A DNA stretch of 20,391 bases, taken from positions 1 through 20,391 of the forward strand of contig CAYNSQ010000010.1 of assembly GCA_964400155.1 (NCBI GenBank), read 5' to 3'. Below the pieces are notes generated by a model. The model had not been told where the DNA came from. It worked only from the letters and a program-made list of their open reading frames with translations, and searched no databases. The position numbers and the translations under genes were made by a program. Every line of letters begins with the position of its first letter. Positions within the stretch are counted from its first letter, which is position 1. Source of the stretch: JAYTJL01 sp964400155. GTDB lineage: Bacteria; Patescibacteriota; Saccharimonadia; Saccharimonadales; UBA10212. Below are positions 13,401-20,075 of the stretch, piece after piece.

Positions 13401-14645
13401 ATGCCTCAAGAAGAAAAATTTCAATATTTCGTAGGTTTGGACATCGGCACTACAGCTGTTAGGTGTGTGGTTGGCGAACTTTCTGGCGAGGGCAGCACCC
13501 CAAGTATTATCGGTTTTTCTTCGGCACCCAACAGCGGTATGCGCAAAGGCAATGTGGCGCACAGTGAAGAAGTCACCAACGCTGTAATTGCTGCAGTCCA
13601 AGAAGCCGAACGAATTAGTGGTCGTCAAATCCGCACAGCAACGGTCAATATTAACGGTAGCCATGTACAGGGAATGAATTCCAAGGGTGTAATTGCCATT
13701 AGCTCTCCCGATCGCATCATTGACCATAACGACCGCGCCAGGGTAGAGGAGGCGGCCACTATTGTACAATTACCACCCAACAAAGACATCATTCAAGTTT
13801 TTGCCAAGAATTATCGCCTAGATGGTCAAGACAATATAAAAGACCCAGTTGGCATGCATGGTGTGCGTCTTGAAGTGGACACTCATATTTTAGTTGCCTC
13901 TACACCGGCATTGAAAAGCCTAGAGGCAGTTCTTGCCAAAGCCGAGTTGACGCCGTCGCACCGGACTGTAACCAGTCTGGGGGCAGCCGAAGCAACACTA
14001 GACCGTAAACAAAAAGAATCGGGTGTTGCCGTGGTTGACATTGGTGCAGCTACAACTAACTTGGTGGTAATTGAAGACGGTGAAGTAGAACACATTGCAG
14101 TTATACCTATGGGGGGCAACCACATTACTAACGACTTAGCCATTGGTCTAAAAACTGATTTGGACGTGGCTGAGATGGTCAAGTTAAAACACGCTAGTCT
14201 GGCCCCAAGCGGCAAAGGCGAAGTTAGTTTTGTCCATAAAGGCGAAACACTGCGCTTTGAAAGAGACATGTTAAGGGTAATTGTTGAAGCCAGAGTAGAA
14301 GAAATACTAGAGTATGTTGATAAAGAATTAAAGAGAATTCACCGCAGTCGCAAATTGCCCGGTGGAATAGTGCTGGTTGGTGGCAGCGCCAAACTGCCAG
14401 GCCTAGTTGATTTGACCAAAGACGTTATGGGCCTGCCGGCCCGAGTTGGTGGTTGGGGTCATATTCCAAAAGTAGTGGATGGTCTGGATGAACAAATTTA
14501 CGCTCCGGTAGTTGGGCTGATGCTACTTGATATGTTACTTGGTCCAACGGTGCATGCCGGTCAATTTGAAGCCAGCGGACCAGGTCTGATTGACCAAGTC
14601 AACACCACAATTTCTAGTCTGTTAAAACGCGTCAAACGACGCTAA
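13401..14645 (+). CDS. ftsA: Cell division protein FtsA
   Basis: An actin-like ATPase that ties FtsZ to the membrane. It is 414 aa. Phosphate-1 GLDIGTTAVRCVVGE (12-26) is followed by the 1C (SHS2-like) subdomain (about 84-165), phosphate-2 VVDIGAATTN (211-220), and the adenosine motif GGIVLVGGSAKLPG (321-334). The last 20 residues, LIDQVNTTISSLLKRVKRR, form an amphipathic, basic helix, the membrane-targeting sequence. ATG 13401 has no Shine-Dalgarno but the protein begins at the normal distance before the phosphate-1 strand. It precedes ftsZ, as in most bacteria, yet a repeat, a terminator-like hairpin and a new promoter lie between them. Confidence 0.96.
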   Translation: MPQEEKFQYFVGLDIGTTAVRCVVGELSGEGSTPSIIGFSSAPNSGMRKGNVAHSEEVTNAVIAAVQEAERISGRQIRTATVNINGSHVQGMNSKGVIAISSPDRIIDHNDRARVEEAATIVQLPPNKDIIQVFAKNYRLDGQDNIKDPVGMHGVRLEVDTHILVASTPALKSLEAVLAKAELTPSHRTVTSLGAAEATLDRKQKESGVAVVDIGAATTNLVVIEDGEVEHIAVIPMGGNHITNDLAIGLKTDLDVAEMVKLKHASLAPSGKGEVSFVHKGETLRFERDMLRVIVEARVEEILEYVDKELKRIHRSRKLPGGIVLVGGSAKLPGLVDLTKDVMGLPARVGGWGHIPKVVDGLDEQIYAPVVGLMLLDMLLGPTVHAGQFEASGPGLIDQVNTTISSLLKRVKRR

Positions 14646-14764
14646 TTTTCAACGAGATCAAATATCAACGTGGTTAATGAATAGTTAATTTTATTAATGC
14701 ATTAAATGATTAAAGTACTGCTACATTCATTGATCTCGCTGAACTCGTTGAACATTGTGCATTC
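14646..14764. repeat. Inverted repeat spacer element after ftsA
   Basis: The outer arms TTCAACGAG (14648-14656) and CTCGTTGAA (14744-14752) are perfect. An overlapping inner pair is GAGATCAA (14654-14661) with TTGATCTC (14730-14737), and ATTCATTGA is again the right-arm word shared with the other spacers. Some 7-nt spacing of words is seen near its ends. It starts directly after the ftsA stop. Confidence 0.75.
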
Positions 14765-14812
14765 AAAAAGTCTGTGAACAATTTTATGTGCATGTTTGCT
14801 GGCAGACTTTTT
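14765..14812 (+). terminator. Terminator-like hairpin between ftsA and ftsZ
   Basis: AAAAAGTCTG (14765-14774) pairs perfectly with CAGACTTTTT (14803-14812) over a 28-nt loop. The right arm ends in five Ts. The large loop makes it less typical, but it is placed between the ftsA stop and the ftsZ promoter. Confidence 0.6.
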
Positions 14813-14826
14813 GGTGTGAATACTAA

Positions 14827-14855
14827 TTGCATTCAACAGACAATCTTTCTATAAT
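14827..14855 (+). promoter_or_regulatory. Promoter of ftsZ
   Basis: TTGCAT (14827-14832), 17-bp spacer, TATAAT (14850-14855), among the best promoter matches in the window. The leader is about 32 nt, with GGGAG at 14880-14884 before the ATG. It allows ftsZ to be expressed apart from ftsA. Confidence 0.8.
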
Positions 14856-14893
14856 TAAAGAGTACGAAAATTAATCTTTGGGAGATATGAATA

Positions 14894-16288
14894 ATGCCAC
14901 AAGTAGAACCGGCTATTGAGACATTCGCACGCATTAAAGTAGTAGGTGTTGGTGGAGCCGGTGGGGCAGCGGTGAATAGAATGATTGAAGCCGGTGTTAG
15001 CGGCGTTGATTTTGTGTCGATTAACACTGACGCTCAGGCACTTCATCACAGCAAAGCCAAGCAAAAAGTTCACATTGGAAAAGATGAAACACGAGGACTT
15101 GGTGCCGGTGCCGACCCGGCAGTTGGTCAAAAAGCAGCCGAAGAATCACGTAGTGAAATAGCTGATGCTATAAAGGGTGCCGACATGGTCTTTGTTACTA
15201 TTGGTGCAGGTGGTGGTACCGGTAGTGGTGCCGGTCATGTGGTTGCCTCGGTTGCTCGCGAGTCCGGAGCGCTAGTTGTTGGTTTTGCCACCCGACCATT
15301 TGCTTTTGAAGGTGAAAAGCGGCGCCGAAATGCCGAGACAGCCATAGAAATGCTGGCAAAAAATGTGGATACACTCATTACTATTCCTAATGACAAACTG
15401 CTAACTACAATTGACCGCAAAACACCTCTTCTGGAAGCCTTTAAAGTTGCTGACGAAGTCTTGCGCCAAGGCGTACAAGGTATTTCAGATCTTATTACAG
15501 TCCATGGACTTATCAACTTAGACTTTGCAGATGTAAAAAGCGTTATGCAAAATGCCGGTAATGCCCTTATGGGCATAGGTAGAGCTAGCGGTGAAAACCG
15601 TGCCATTGAGGCTGCCCAGCAAGCAATTAGTTCGCCACTTCTAGATATATCTATTGACGGAGCCAGAGGCATTTTGTTCAACGTTATTGGGGGACACGAC
15701 ATGAGCATGCATGAGATTAACACTGTTGCCGAAACCATTACAGCCGCTGCCGATAACGAAGCTAACATTATTTTTGGAGCCACAATCAACCCTGATGTCG
15801 AAGGAGAAATAATTGTAACTGTTGTAGCAACTGGTTTTGATGACAGCTATTTTGCACGTCGTGACAGTCGTCGTGCAGAATTAATGCGGGATCATGAGGA
15901 TGCCCCAGCGCGAGTACCTACACAAGTTGATGAACAGTCTATGAAAGACATAGATATGGACCTGGCAGAACCAGCTGAAGCTGCTGCAGATGACTTCCAT
16001 GCTGAAACCACCGGCAATATCTGGGCAATGGCTGGTACTGACGACGAAGAAGAAGAAAAGAAAGAAGAAGTTGAAGACGAAGACGAACTAGACAAACCAT
16101 CATTCCTGCGCCGTTTGCGCCGTAAGAGTAGTGACGAAGATGAAGAAGAAGACCATGAAGAACCAGACAAAGACGAAAGTCACGACGATGACGATAACTT
16201 AGAAATTGTTGATGATGATGAAGACGAAGAAGATGAGGATGAGGACGACAAACCAAAAACCAGTCGTTTTAAGAAGTTAAGAAAATAG
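14894..16288 (+). CDS. ftsZ: Cell division GTPase FtsZ with internal C-terminal peptide and acidic tail
   Basis: Tubulin-like GTPase forming the division ring. It is 464 aa. GTP-binding core: VVGVGGAGGAAVNRM (16-30), SINTDAQAL (42-50), signature GGGTGSG (106-112), TIPNDKLL (163-170), T7 loop NLDFAD (208-213) with both catalytic acids. The core ends near 320. After a linker (about 321-398) comes LDKPSFLRRLRRK (399-411), which fits the conserved FtsA-binding peptide that normally ends the protein. Here about 53 more residues follow, mostly Asp/Glu, ending in a basic tip, KPKTSRFKKLRK. GGGAG at 14880-14884 is 9 nt before the ATG. The core is certain; the role of the tail is unknown. Confidence 0.97.
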   Translation: MPQVEPAIETFARIKVVGVGGAGGAAVNRMIEAGVSGVDFVSINTDAQALHHSKAKQKVHIGKDETRGLGAGADPAVGQKAAEESRSEIADAIKGADMVFVTIGAGGGTGSGAGHVVASVARESGALVVGFATRPFAFEGEKRRRNAETAIEMLAKNVDTLITIPNDKLLTTIDRKTPLLEAFKVADEVLRQGVQGISDLITVHGLINLDFADVKSVMQNAGNALMGIGRASGENRAIEAAQQAISSPLLDISIDGARGILFNVIGGHDMSMHEINTVAETITAAADNEANIIFGATINPDVEGEIIVTVVATGFDDSYFARRDSRRAELMRDHEDAPARVPTQVDEQSMKDIDMDLAEPAEAAADDFHAETTGNIWAMAGTDDEEEEKKEEVEDEDELDKPSFLRRLRRKSSDEDEEEDHEEPDKDESHDDDDNLEIVDDDEDEEDEDEDDKPKTSRFKKLRK

Positions 16289-16292
16289 TCTT

Positions 16293-16318
16293 ACAGGGGC
16301 CAAACCCATGTGTTTTTT
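16293..16318 (+). terminator. Probable intrinsic terminator of ftsZ
   Basis: ACAGGG (16293-16298) pairs with CCC-A-TGT (16305-16311), with one bulged A and a 6-nt loop, followed by TTTTTT at 16313-16318. It starts 5 nt after the ftsZ stop. Confidence 0.65.
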
Positions 16319-16374
16319 ACTACAACAAAGTGCTTGCGCTAACGCTAGCTGTGGAGTTACCATACTTGGTACGC

Positions 16375-16390
16375 CCACTATATATAGCGG
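16375..16390. promoter_or_regulatory. NrdR box
   Basis: CCACTATATATAGCGG contains CTATATATAG, which fits every position of the NrdR-box core CwAtATaTwG. It lies 41 nt before the nrdR start, directly upstream of the candidate -35. A weaker, partly symmetric match (TTACCATACTTGGTAC, 16357-16372) lies 18 bp upstream start to start, closer than the pair spacing usual for NrdR. Autoregulation of nrdR and control of read-through to nrdJ is inferred. Confidence 0.65.
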
Positions 16391-16392
16391 AC

Positions 16393-16421
16393 TGAACATT
16401 AATTAACTTAAATGGTAAGAT
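16393..16421 (+). promoter_or_regulatory. Candidate nrdR promoter, probably leaderless
   Basis: TGAACA (16393-16398), 17-bp spacer, TAAGAT (16416-16421). The -10 ends 9 nt before the ATG and no Shine-Dalgarno is seen, as at rpsU, which has the same TAAGAT. Confidence 0.45.
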
Positions 16422-16430
16422 AAGTAACAG

Positions 16431-16895
16431 ATGAAATGCGGAAACTGTGGCAGTTGTGATAGTAAGGTAATAGAGTCGCGTGATGTGGCCGATGGTGAAG
16501 CCGTGCGCCGCCGCCGCCAATGCCTGAAATGTGAATATCGTTTTACAACTTATGAGCGCATCGAAAGACCACCCCTTAGCGTTGTTAAAAGGGACGGAAC
16601 ACGCCAGGCTTTTAGCCGAGAAAAACTACTAGCCGGTCTTTCACAAGCAGCCGAAAAAACAACTGTTACTAACTTGCAGCTCGAAAGTTTTGTTGCCGGA
16701 CTAGAAAGAGAACTCTACGGCAAAGGTGAACCAGAAATATCTAGTAAAGACATTGGCGAACTTGTCATGGCTGAACTGCCAAAACTTAACGAAGTTGCTT
16801 ATGTACGTTTTGCCAGTGTTTATAGACAGTTTAAAGACATTGCTAGTTTTGAGCGCGAACTGTCAAAAATCCGCCAAAAACAAGCTAAAAGCTAA
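16431..16895 (+). CDS. nrdR: Transcriptional repressor NrdR
   Basis: Represses ribonucleotide reductase genes when dATP is high. It is 154 aa. A zinc ribbon is formed by C3, C6, C31 and C34 with the family marks VIESRD (13-18), VRRRRQC (25-31) and RFTTYER (37-43). An ATP-cone (about 47-137) begins LSVVKRDGTRQAFSREKL and binds the nucleotide signal. Its box lies upstream of its own gene and nrdJ follows, a typical regulator-target pair. The last four residues and stop (QAKS and TAA) are encoded by units of a heptad repeat that continues into the spacer, so its C-terminus may have been rewritten by that repeat. Confidence 0.96.
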   Translation: MKCGNCGSCDSKVIESRDVADGEAVRRRRQCLKCEYRFTTYERIERPPLSVVKRDGTRQAFSREKLLAGLSQAAEKTTVTNLQLESFVAGLERELYGKGEPEISSKDIGELVMAELPKLNEVAYVRFASVYRQFKDIASFERELSKIRQKQAKS

Positions 16896-16970
16896 AAGCA
16901 AAAAGCTTGAAGCCTTAAGCGTATATTTGCTATCTGCTGGCAGCTTTCAGCTATTTGCTCGATTTGCTTG
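16882..16970. repeat. Heptad-phased AAGC array overlapping the nrdR stop codon
   Basis: The dinucleotide GC recurs exactly every 7 nt at 16884, 16891, 16898, 16905, 16912 and 16919 in AAGCNNN units. After a 10-nt step it recurs at 16929, 16936, 16943, 16950 and 16957 in units of opposite sense (ending in TTTGC or CAGC). The two halves can fold on each other. The nrdR stop (16893-16895) is inside the first half. 16897-16913 is repeated exactly at 17107-17123. Confidence 0.88.
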
Positions 16971-16975
16971 TTGCG

Positions 16976-17063
16976 TTAGACGCTGCTCGTGGTTTATCAT
17001 GAGAATTGTCTAAGGGAGCAAACAAAAAAACACGCTTTCCTTAAAGAGAGAAGTAGAGCGTGT
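16976..17063 (+). promoter_or_regulatory. Two stem-loops in the nrdR-nrdJ spacer
   Basis: TTAGAC (16976-16981) pairs with GTCTAA (17008-17013), and ACACGCT (17030-17036) with AGCGTGT (17057-17063). They lie in a 259-nt spacer in front of nrdJ, where no clear promoter is seen. No conserved B12 box of the cobalamin riboswitch is recognisable. They may be leader structures of nrdJ or processing sites. Confidence 0.35.
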
Positions 17064-17098
17064 GGGAGGCTCGGAAGATAAAAACATTAAAAAAACAA

Positions 17099-17132
17099 AG
17101 CTAAAGAGCAAAAAGCTTGAAGCTTAAAGCTA
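17099..17132. repeat. Short heptad-phased AAGC repeat before nrdJ
   Basis: AGC recurs at 17107, 17114, 17121 and 17128, with a further one 8 nt before the first. It shares a 17-nt exact stretch with the array at 16897. It ends about 22 nt before the nrdJ ATG, so it is in the nrdJ leader. Confidence 0.8.
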
Positions 17133-17154
17133 AATAAAGAGAGGGTAAAAAGAT

Positions 17155-20034
17155 ATGGCTACAGCCACCAAACTACGGGTTCGAAGACTCTTCACAAAAC
17201 CAGGAACAAAGGGTTATGACGCCCTAAAATGGGTCAAGCGGGATTCAATAATTAGCAATCCGGCAACCGGCAAAGCCGTGTTCGAACAAAAAGCCGTAGA
17301 AGTGCCTTCTGGTATGAGTCTCAACGCTCTTAATATTGTTGCTCAAAAATATTTTACAGGTACTCCCGGTACAACCGAGCGAGAAAACTCTTTCAAACAA
17401 CTTATTGACCGCGTGGTTGACACTGTCACTCGAGCCGGTAAGCAAGAAGGTTATTTCAATTCAGATACAGAAGCCGAAGACTTTCGTGAAGAACTTAAAT
17501 TTGTTCTAGCCAGCCAACGGGCTGCTTTTAATTCGCCTGTTTGGTTTAATATTGGTGCTAAAAACCGGGCACAACAAGCCAGCGCTTGCTTTATTTTGGG
17601 AATTGAAGACACCATGGAATCAATTCTTAATTGGTACGCCGAAGAAGGTATGATTTTTAAAGGCGGCAGTGGCTCGGGTGTTAATTTGAGTGTTATAAGA
17701 AGCAGTGTCGAAGCACTATCCAGTAGCGGTGGCACGGCTAGCGGTCCTTTGAGTTTTATGCGCGGGGCTGATGCATCAGCCGGTGCTATTAAAAGCGGCG
17801 GCAAGACTCGCCGGGCGGCCAAGATGGTGATACTAAACGTAGACCATCCTGATGTTGAGGAATTTATTTGGTGCAAAGCACGTGAAGAACGCAAAGCCCG
17901 GGTGTTAGAATCAGCCGGTTTTGATATGAGTCTTGATGGTAAGGATAGCTACTCGGTACAGTATCAAAATGCTAACAACTCAGTCCGCGTAACGGATGAA
18001 TTTATGCAAGCGGTAGAAGATGACGCTGATTGGAATTTGCGAGCAGTGCGCGACGGACGGGTTGTTAAAACAGTTAGGGCACGCGATTTGATGCGACAAT
18101 TTTCTGAAGCAGCCTGGGAATGCGCCGACCCTGGCATGCAGTACGACACCACTATAAATAAATGGCACACAGCACCCAATGCCGGGCGAATTAACGCATC
18201 TAACCCTTGCAGTGAATATATGCATCTCGATAATTCGGCTTGTAACCTAGCTAGCATTAATTTACTTAAATATCTTAATGAAGACGGCAGTTTTGACATT
18301 GAGGCTTTTCGACACACGGTTGAGTTGGTCTTTACAGCCCAAGAAATTTTGGTTGGTTATTCCGAATACCCAACTAAAAGCATAGGTAAAAACGCCCGAG
18401 CCTACCGCGAACTTGGTCTTGGTTATGCCAATTTAGGTGCGCTACTGATGGCTCAAGGTTTGCCATATGATTCAGATGAGGGCCGGGCGCAAGCAGCTGC
18501 CATAACCGCATTAATGACAGGTCATGCTTACGCAACCAGCGCCAGACTAGCCCAGCGTGTTGGGCCATTTGCCGGTTACAACAAAGACCAAGATGCTATG
18601 AACAAAGTGCTTAAAATGCATAGAGACGAAGTCAGTAAGATTGATGCAAGTTTGGTCAGCGAAGAGCTGTTGCAAGCAGCAGCATCTTCCTGGGACGAAG
18701 CAGTAGAACTGGGTCAGCGTTTTGGTGTCCGTAACTCTCAGGCCTCAGTTCTGGCGCCAACCGGTACTATTGGTCTGATGATGGATTGTGACACTACCGG
18801 TATTGAACCGGACCTTGGTTTGGTTAAAGTTAAAAAGTTAGTCGGTGGCGGTACCATGAGCATAGTCAACCAAACAGTGCCACGAGCCCTAGAAGCACTC
18901 GGCTACAACCGAGGCCAAATCGAAGACATCGTAGCCTATATAGACGTAGAAAAGACTATTATTGGTGCACCCGGGTTAAAAGAAGAACACAAAGCCGTAT
19001 TTGCTTGCAGTATGGGCGACAACCCAATTCACTACCTTGGCCATGTCAAAATGATGGCAGCCGTTCAGCCATTCATTTCCGGGGCGATTTCAAAGACGGT
19101 TAATATGCCAGAAGAAGCAACCGTTGAAGACATAGAACAACTGCACATTGACGCCTGGAAAATGGGGCTAAAGGCGGTGGCAATTTACCGAGACAACTGT
19201 AAAGTTGCCCAGCCACTGTCTATGGCTAAAAAGGAAGGTTCGTCAGTCGCACCAGAATCGTCACAACCAATTGCAACCACACCAGCTACAGCTTCAGTTG
19301 AAGACTACATAGTCAAAGGCGCCGTGCGCCAAGAACTGCCACGCATTCGTAATTCCAAAATATTCAAATTTACCATAGCCGGTAGCCGCGGATACGCCAT
19401 TGTTGGTGAATATGACGACGGTCGCCCGGGAGAACTATTCATAAGTAGCGCCAAGATGGGTTCTACACTTCGTGGAGTAATGGATGCTTTTGGTGTATCA
19501 GTCAGCTATGGTTTGCAATTTGGGGTGCCGCTCAAAAATTACGTCCGTAATTTCACTCACACTAGTTTTGCACCGGCTGGCATCACTGACGACCCAGAGA
19601 TTCGAACCGCCAGTAGCATCATTGACTACATTTTCAAACGACTTGGCAAAACATACTTGAGTTTTGACGACCAATTAGAAGTAGGTCTAGCCAGCATAGA
19701 CGACATACCAACTGACGACCAAACCAGCCTGCTTATGGTTGGCAACGAAACACCAGAACTGTCTAACCAAATGACAGAAATTGCCACCGACTCGGTAGAC
19801 ATTGACATAGAACCAGAGGAAATGGAAGTTAATTCGGAGATTGCAAAAGCATCTTCTGCTGACATGAAGGCAGAAAATATTGCTCACACTGTTACTGCCA
19901 GCACAGCCGAGTCTAAAGACTCCAAGTCACATAATAACGACGCCCCGCTTTGCTATAACTGCGGTAACCAGACCCAAAGGGCAGGTAGCTGCTACGTCTG
20001 CACCAGCTGCGGAAGTACTACTGGTTGCAGCTAA
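17155..20034 (+). CDS. nrdJ: Adenosylcobalamin-dependent ribonucleotide reductase (class II)
   Basis: Reduces ribonucleotides to deoxyribonucleotides with a B12-derived radical. It is 959 aa. The substrate-site motif SACF holds C145. GGSGSGVNLS (170-179) follows. The catalytic triad is N350-C352-E354 in NPCSE, and C363 (SACNL) is the redox partner of C145. APTGTIGLMMDCDTTGIEP is near 536-554. A TSCPD-type domain covers about 740-850. After a linker poor in structure the C-terminus has cysteines at 933, 936, 946, 949, 952 and 958, a zinc-ribbon-like and re-reducing tail normal for this family. ATG 17155 follows GAGGG (17141-17145). It follows nrdR. Such a cell needs cobalamin from outside unless pathway genes lie elsewhere. 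Confidence 0.96.
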   Translation: MATATKLRVRRLFTKPGTKGYDALKWVKRDSIISNPATGKAVFEQKAVEVPSGMSLNALNIVAQKYFTGTPGTTERENSFKQLIDRVVDTVTRAGKQEGYFNSDTEAEDFREELKFVLASQRAAFNSPVWFNIGAKNRAQQASACFILGIEDTMESILNWYAEEGMIFKGGSGSGVNLSVIRSSVEALSSSGGTASGPLSFMRGADASAGAIKSGGKTRRAAKMVILNVDHPDVEEFIWCKAREERKARVLESAGFDMSLDGKDSYSVQYQNANNSVRVTDEFMQAVEDDADWNLRAVRDGRVVKTVRARDLMRQFSEAAWECADPGMQYDTTINKWHTAPNAGRINASNPCSEYMHLDNSACNLASINLLKYLNEDGSFDIEAFRHTVELVFTAQEILVGYSEYPTKSIGKNARAYRELGLGYANLGALLMAQGLPYDSDEGRAQAAAITALMTGHAYATSARLAQRVGPFAGYNKDQDAMNKVLKMHRDEVSKIDASLVSEELLQAAASSWDEAVELGQRFGVRNSQASVLAPTGTIGLMMDCDTTGIEPDLGLVKVKKLVGGGTMSIVNQTVPRALEALGYNRGQIEDIVAYIDVEKTIIGAPGLKEEHKAVFACSMGDNPIHYLGHVKMMAAVQPFISGAISKTVNMPEEATVEDIEQLHIDAWKMGLKAVAIYRDNCKVAQPLSMAKKEGSSVAPESSQPIATTPATASVEDYIVKGAVRQELPRIRNSKIFKFTIAGSRGYAIVGEYDDGRPGELFISSAKMGSTLRGVMDAFGVSVSYGLQFGVPLKNYVRNFTHTSFAPAGITDDPEIRTASSIIDYIFKRLGKTYLSFDDQLEVGLASIDDIPTDDQTSLLMVGNETPELSNQMTEIATDSVDIDIEPEEMEVNSEIAKASSADMKAENIAHTVTASTAESKDSKSHNNDAPLCYNCGNQTQRAGSCYVCTSCGSTTGCS

Positions 20035-20036
20035 TT

Positions 20037-20075
20037 TGGCTTTGAGCATTTAGCTTTTGGCTTTAAGCTATAGCT
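20037..20075. repeat. Heptad-phased GCTTTNN array after nrdJ
   Basis: GC recurs at 20039, 20046, 20053, 20060 and 20067, a 7-nt step, then at 20073. Words such as GCTTTAA are the reverse complement of the AAGC words before nrdJ, so opposite-sense arrays flank nrdJ. The array runs up to the ATG of the next gene. Confidence 0.82.

Noticed and set aside
15892..16256. Ser- or His/Leu-rich reading frames antisense to the ftsZ tail
   Set aside because: They are the complement of the GAA/GAC-rich acidic tail codons, with no ribosome site or family match.
16896..17154. Cobalamin riboswitch before nrdJ
   Set aside because: No B12-box-like sequence or expected multi-stem layout could be recognised by eye.
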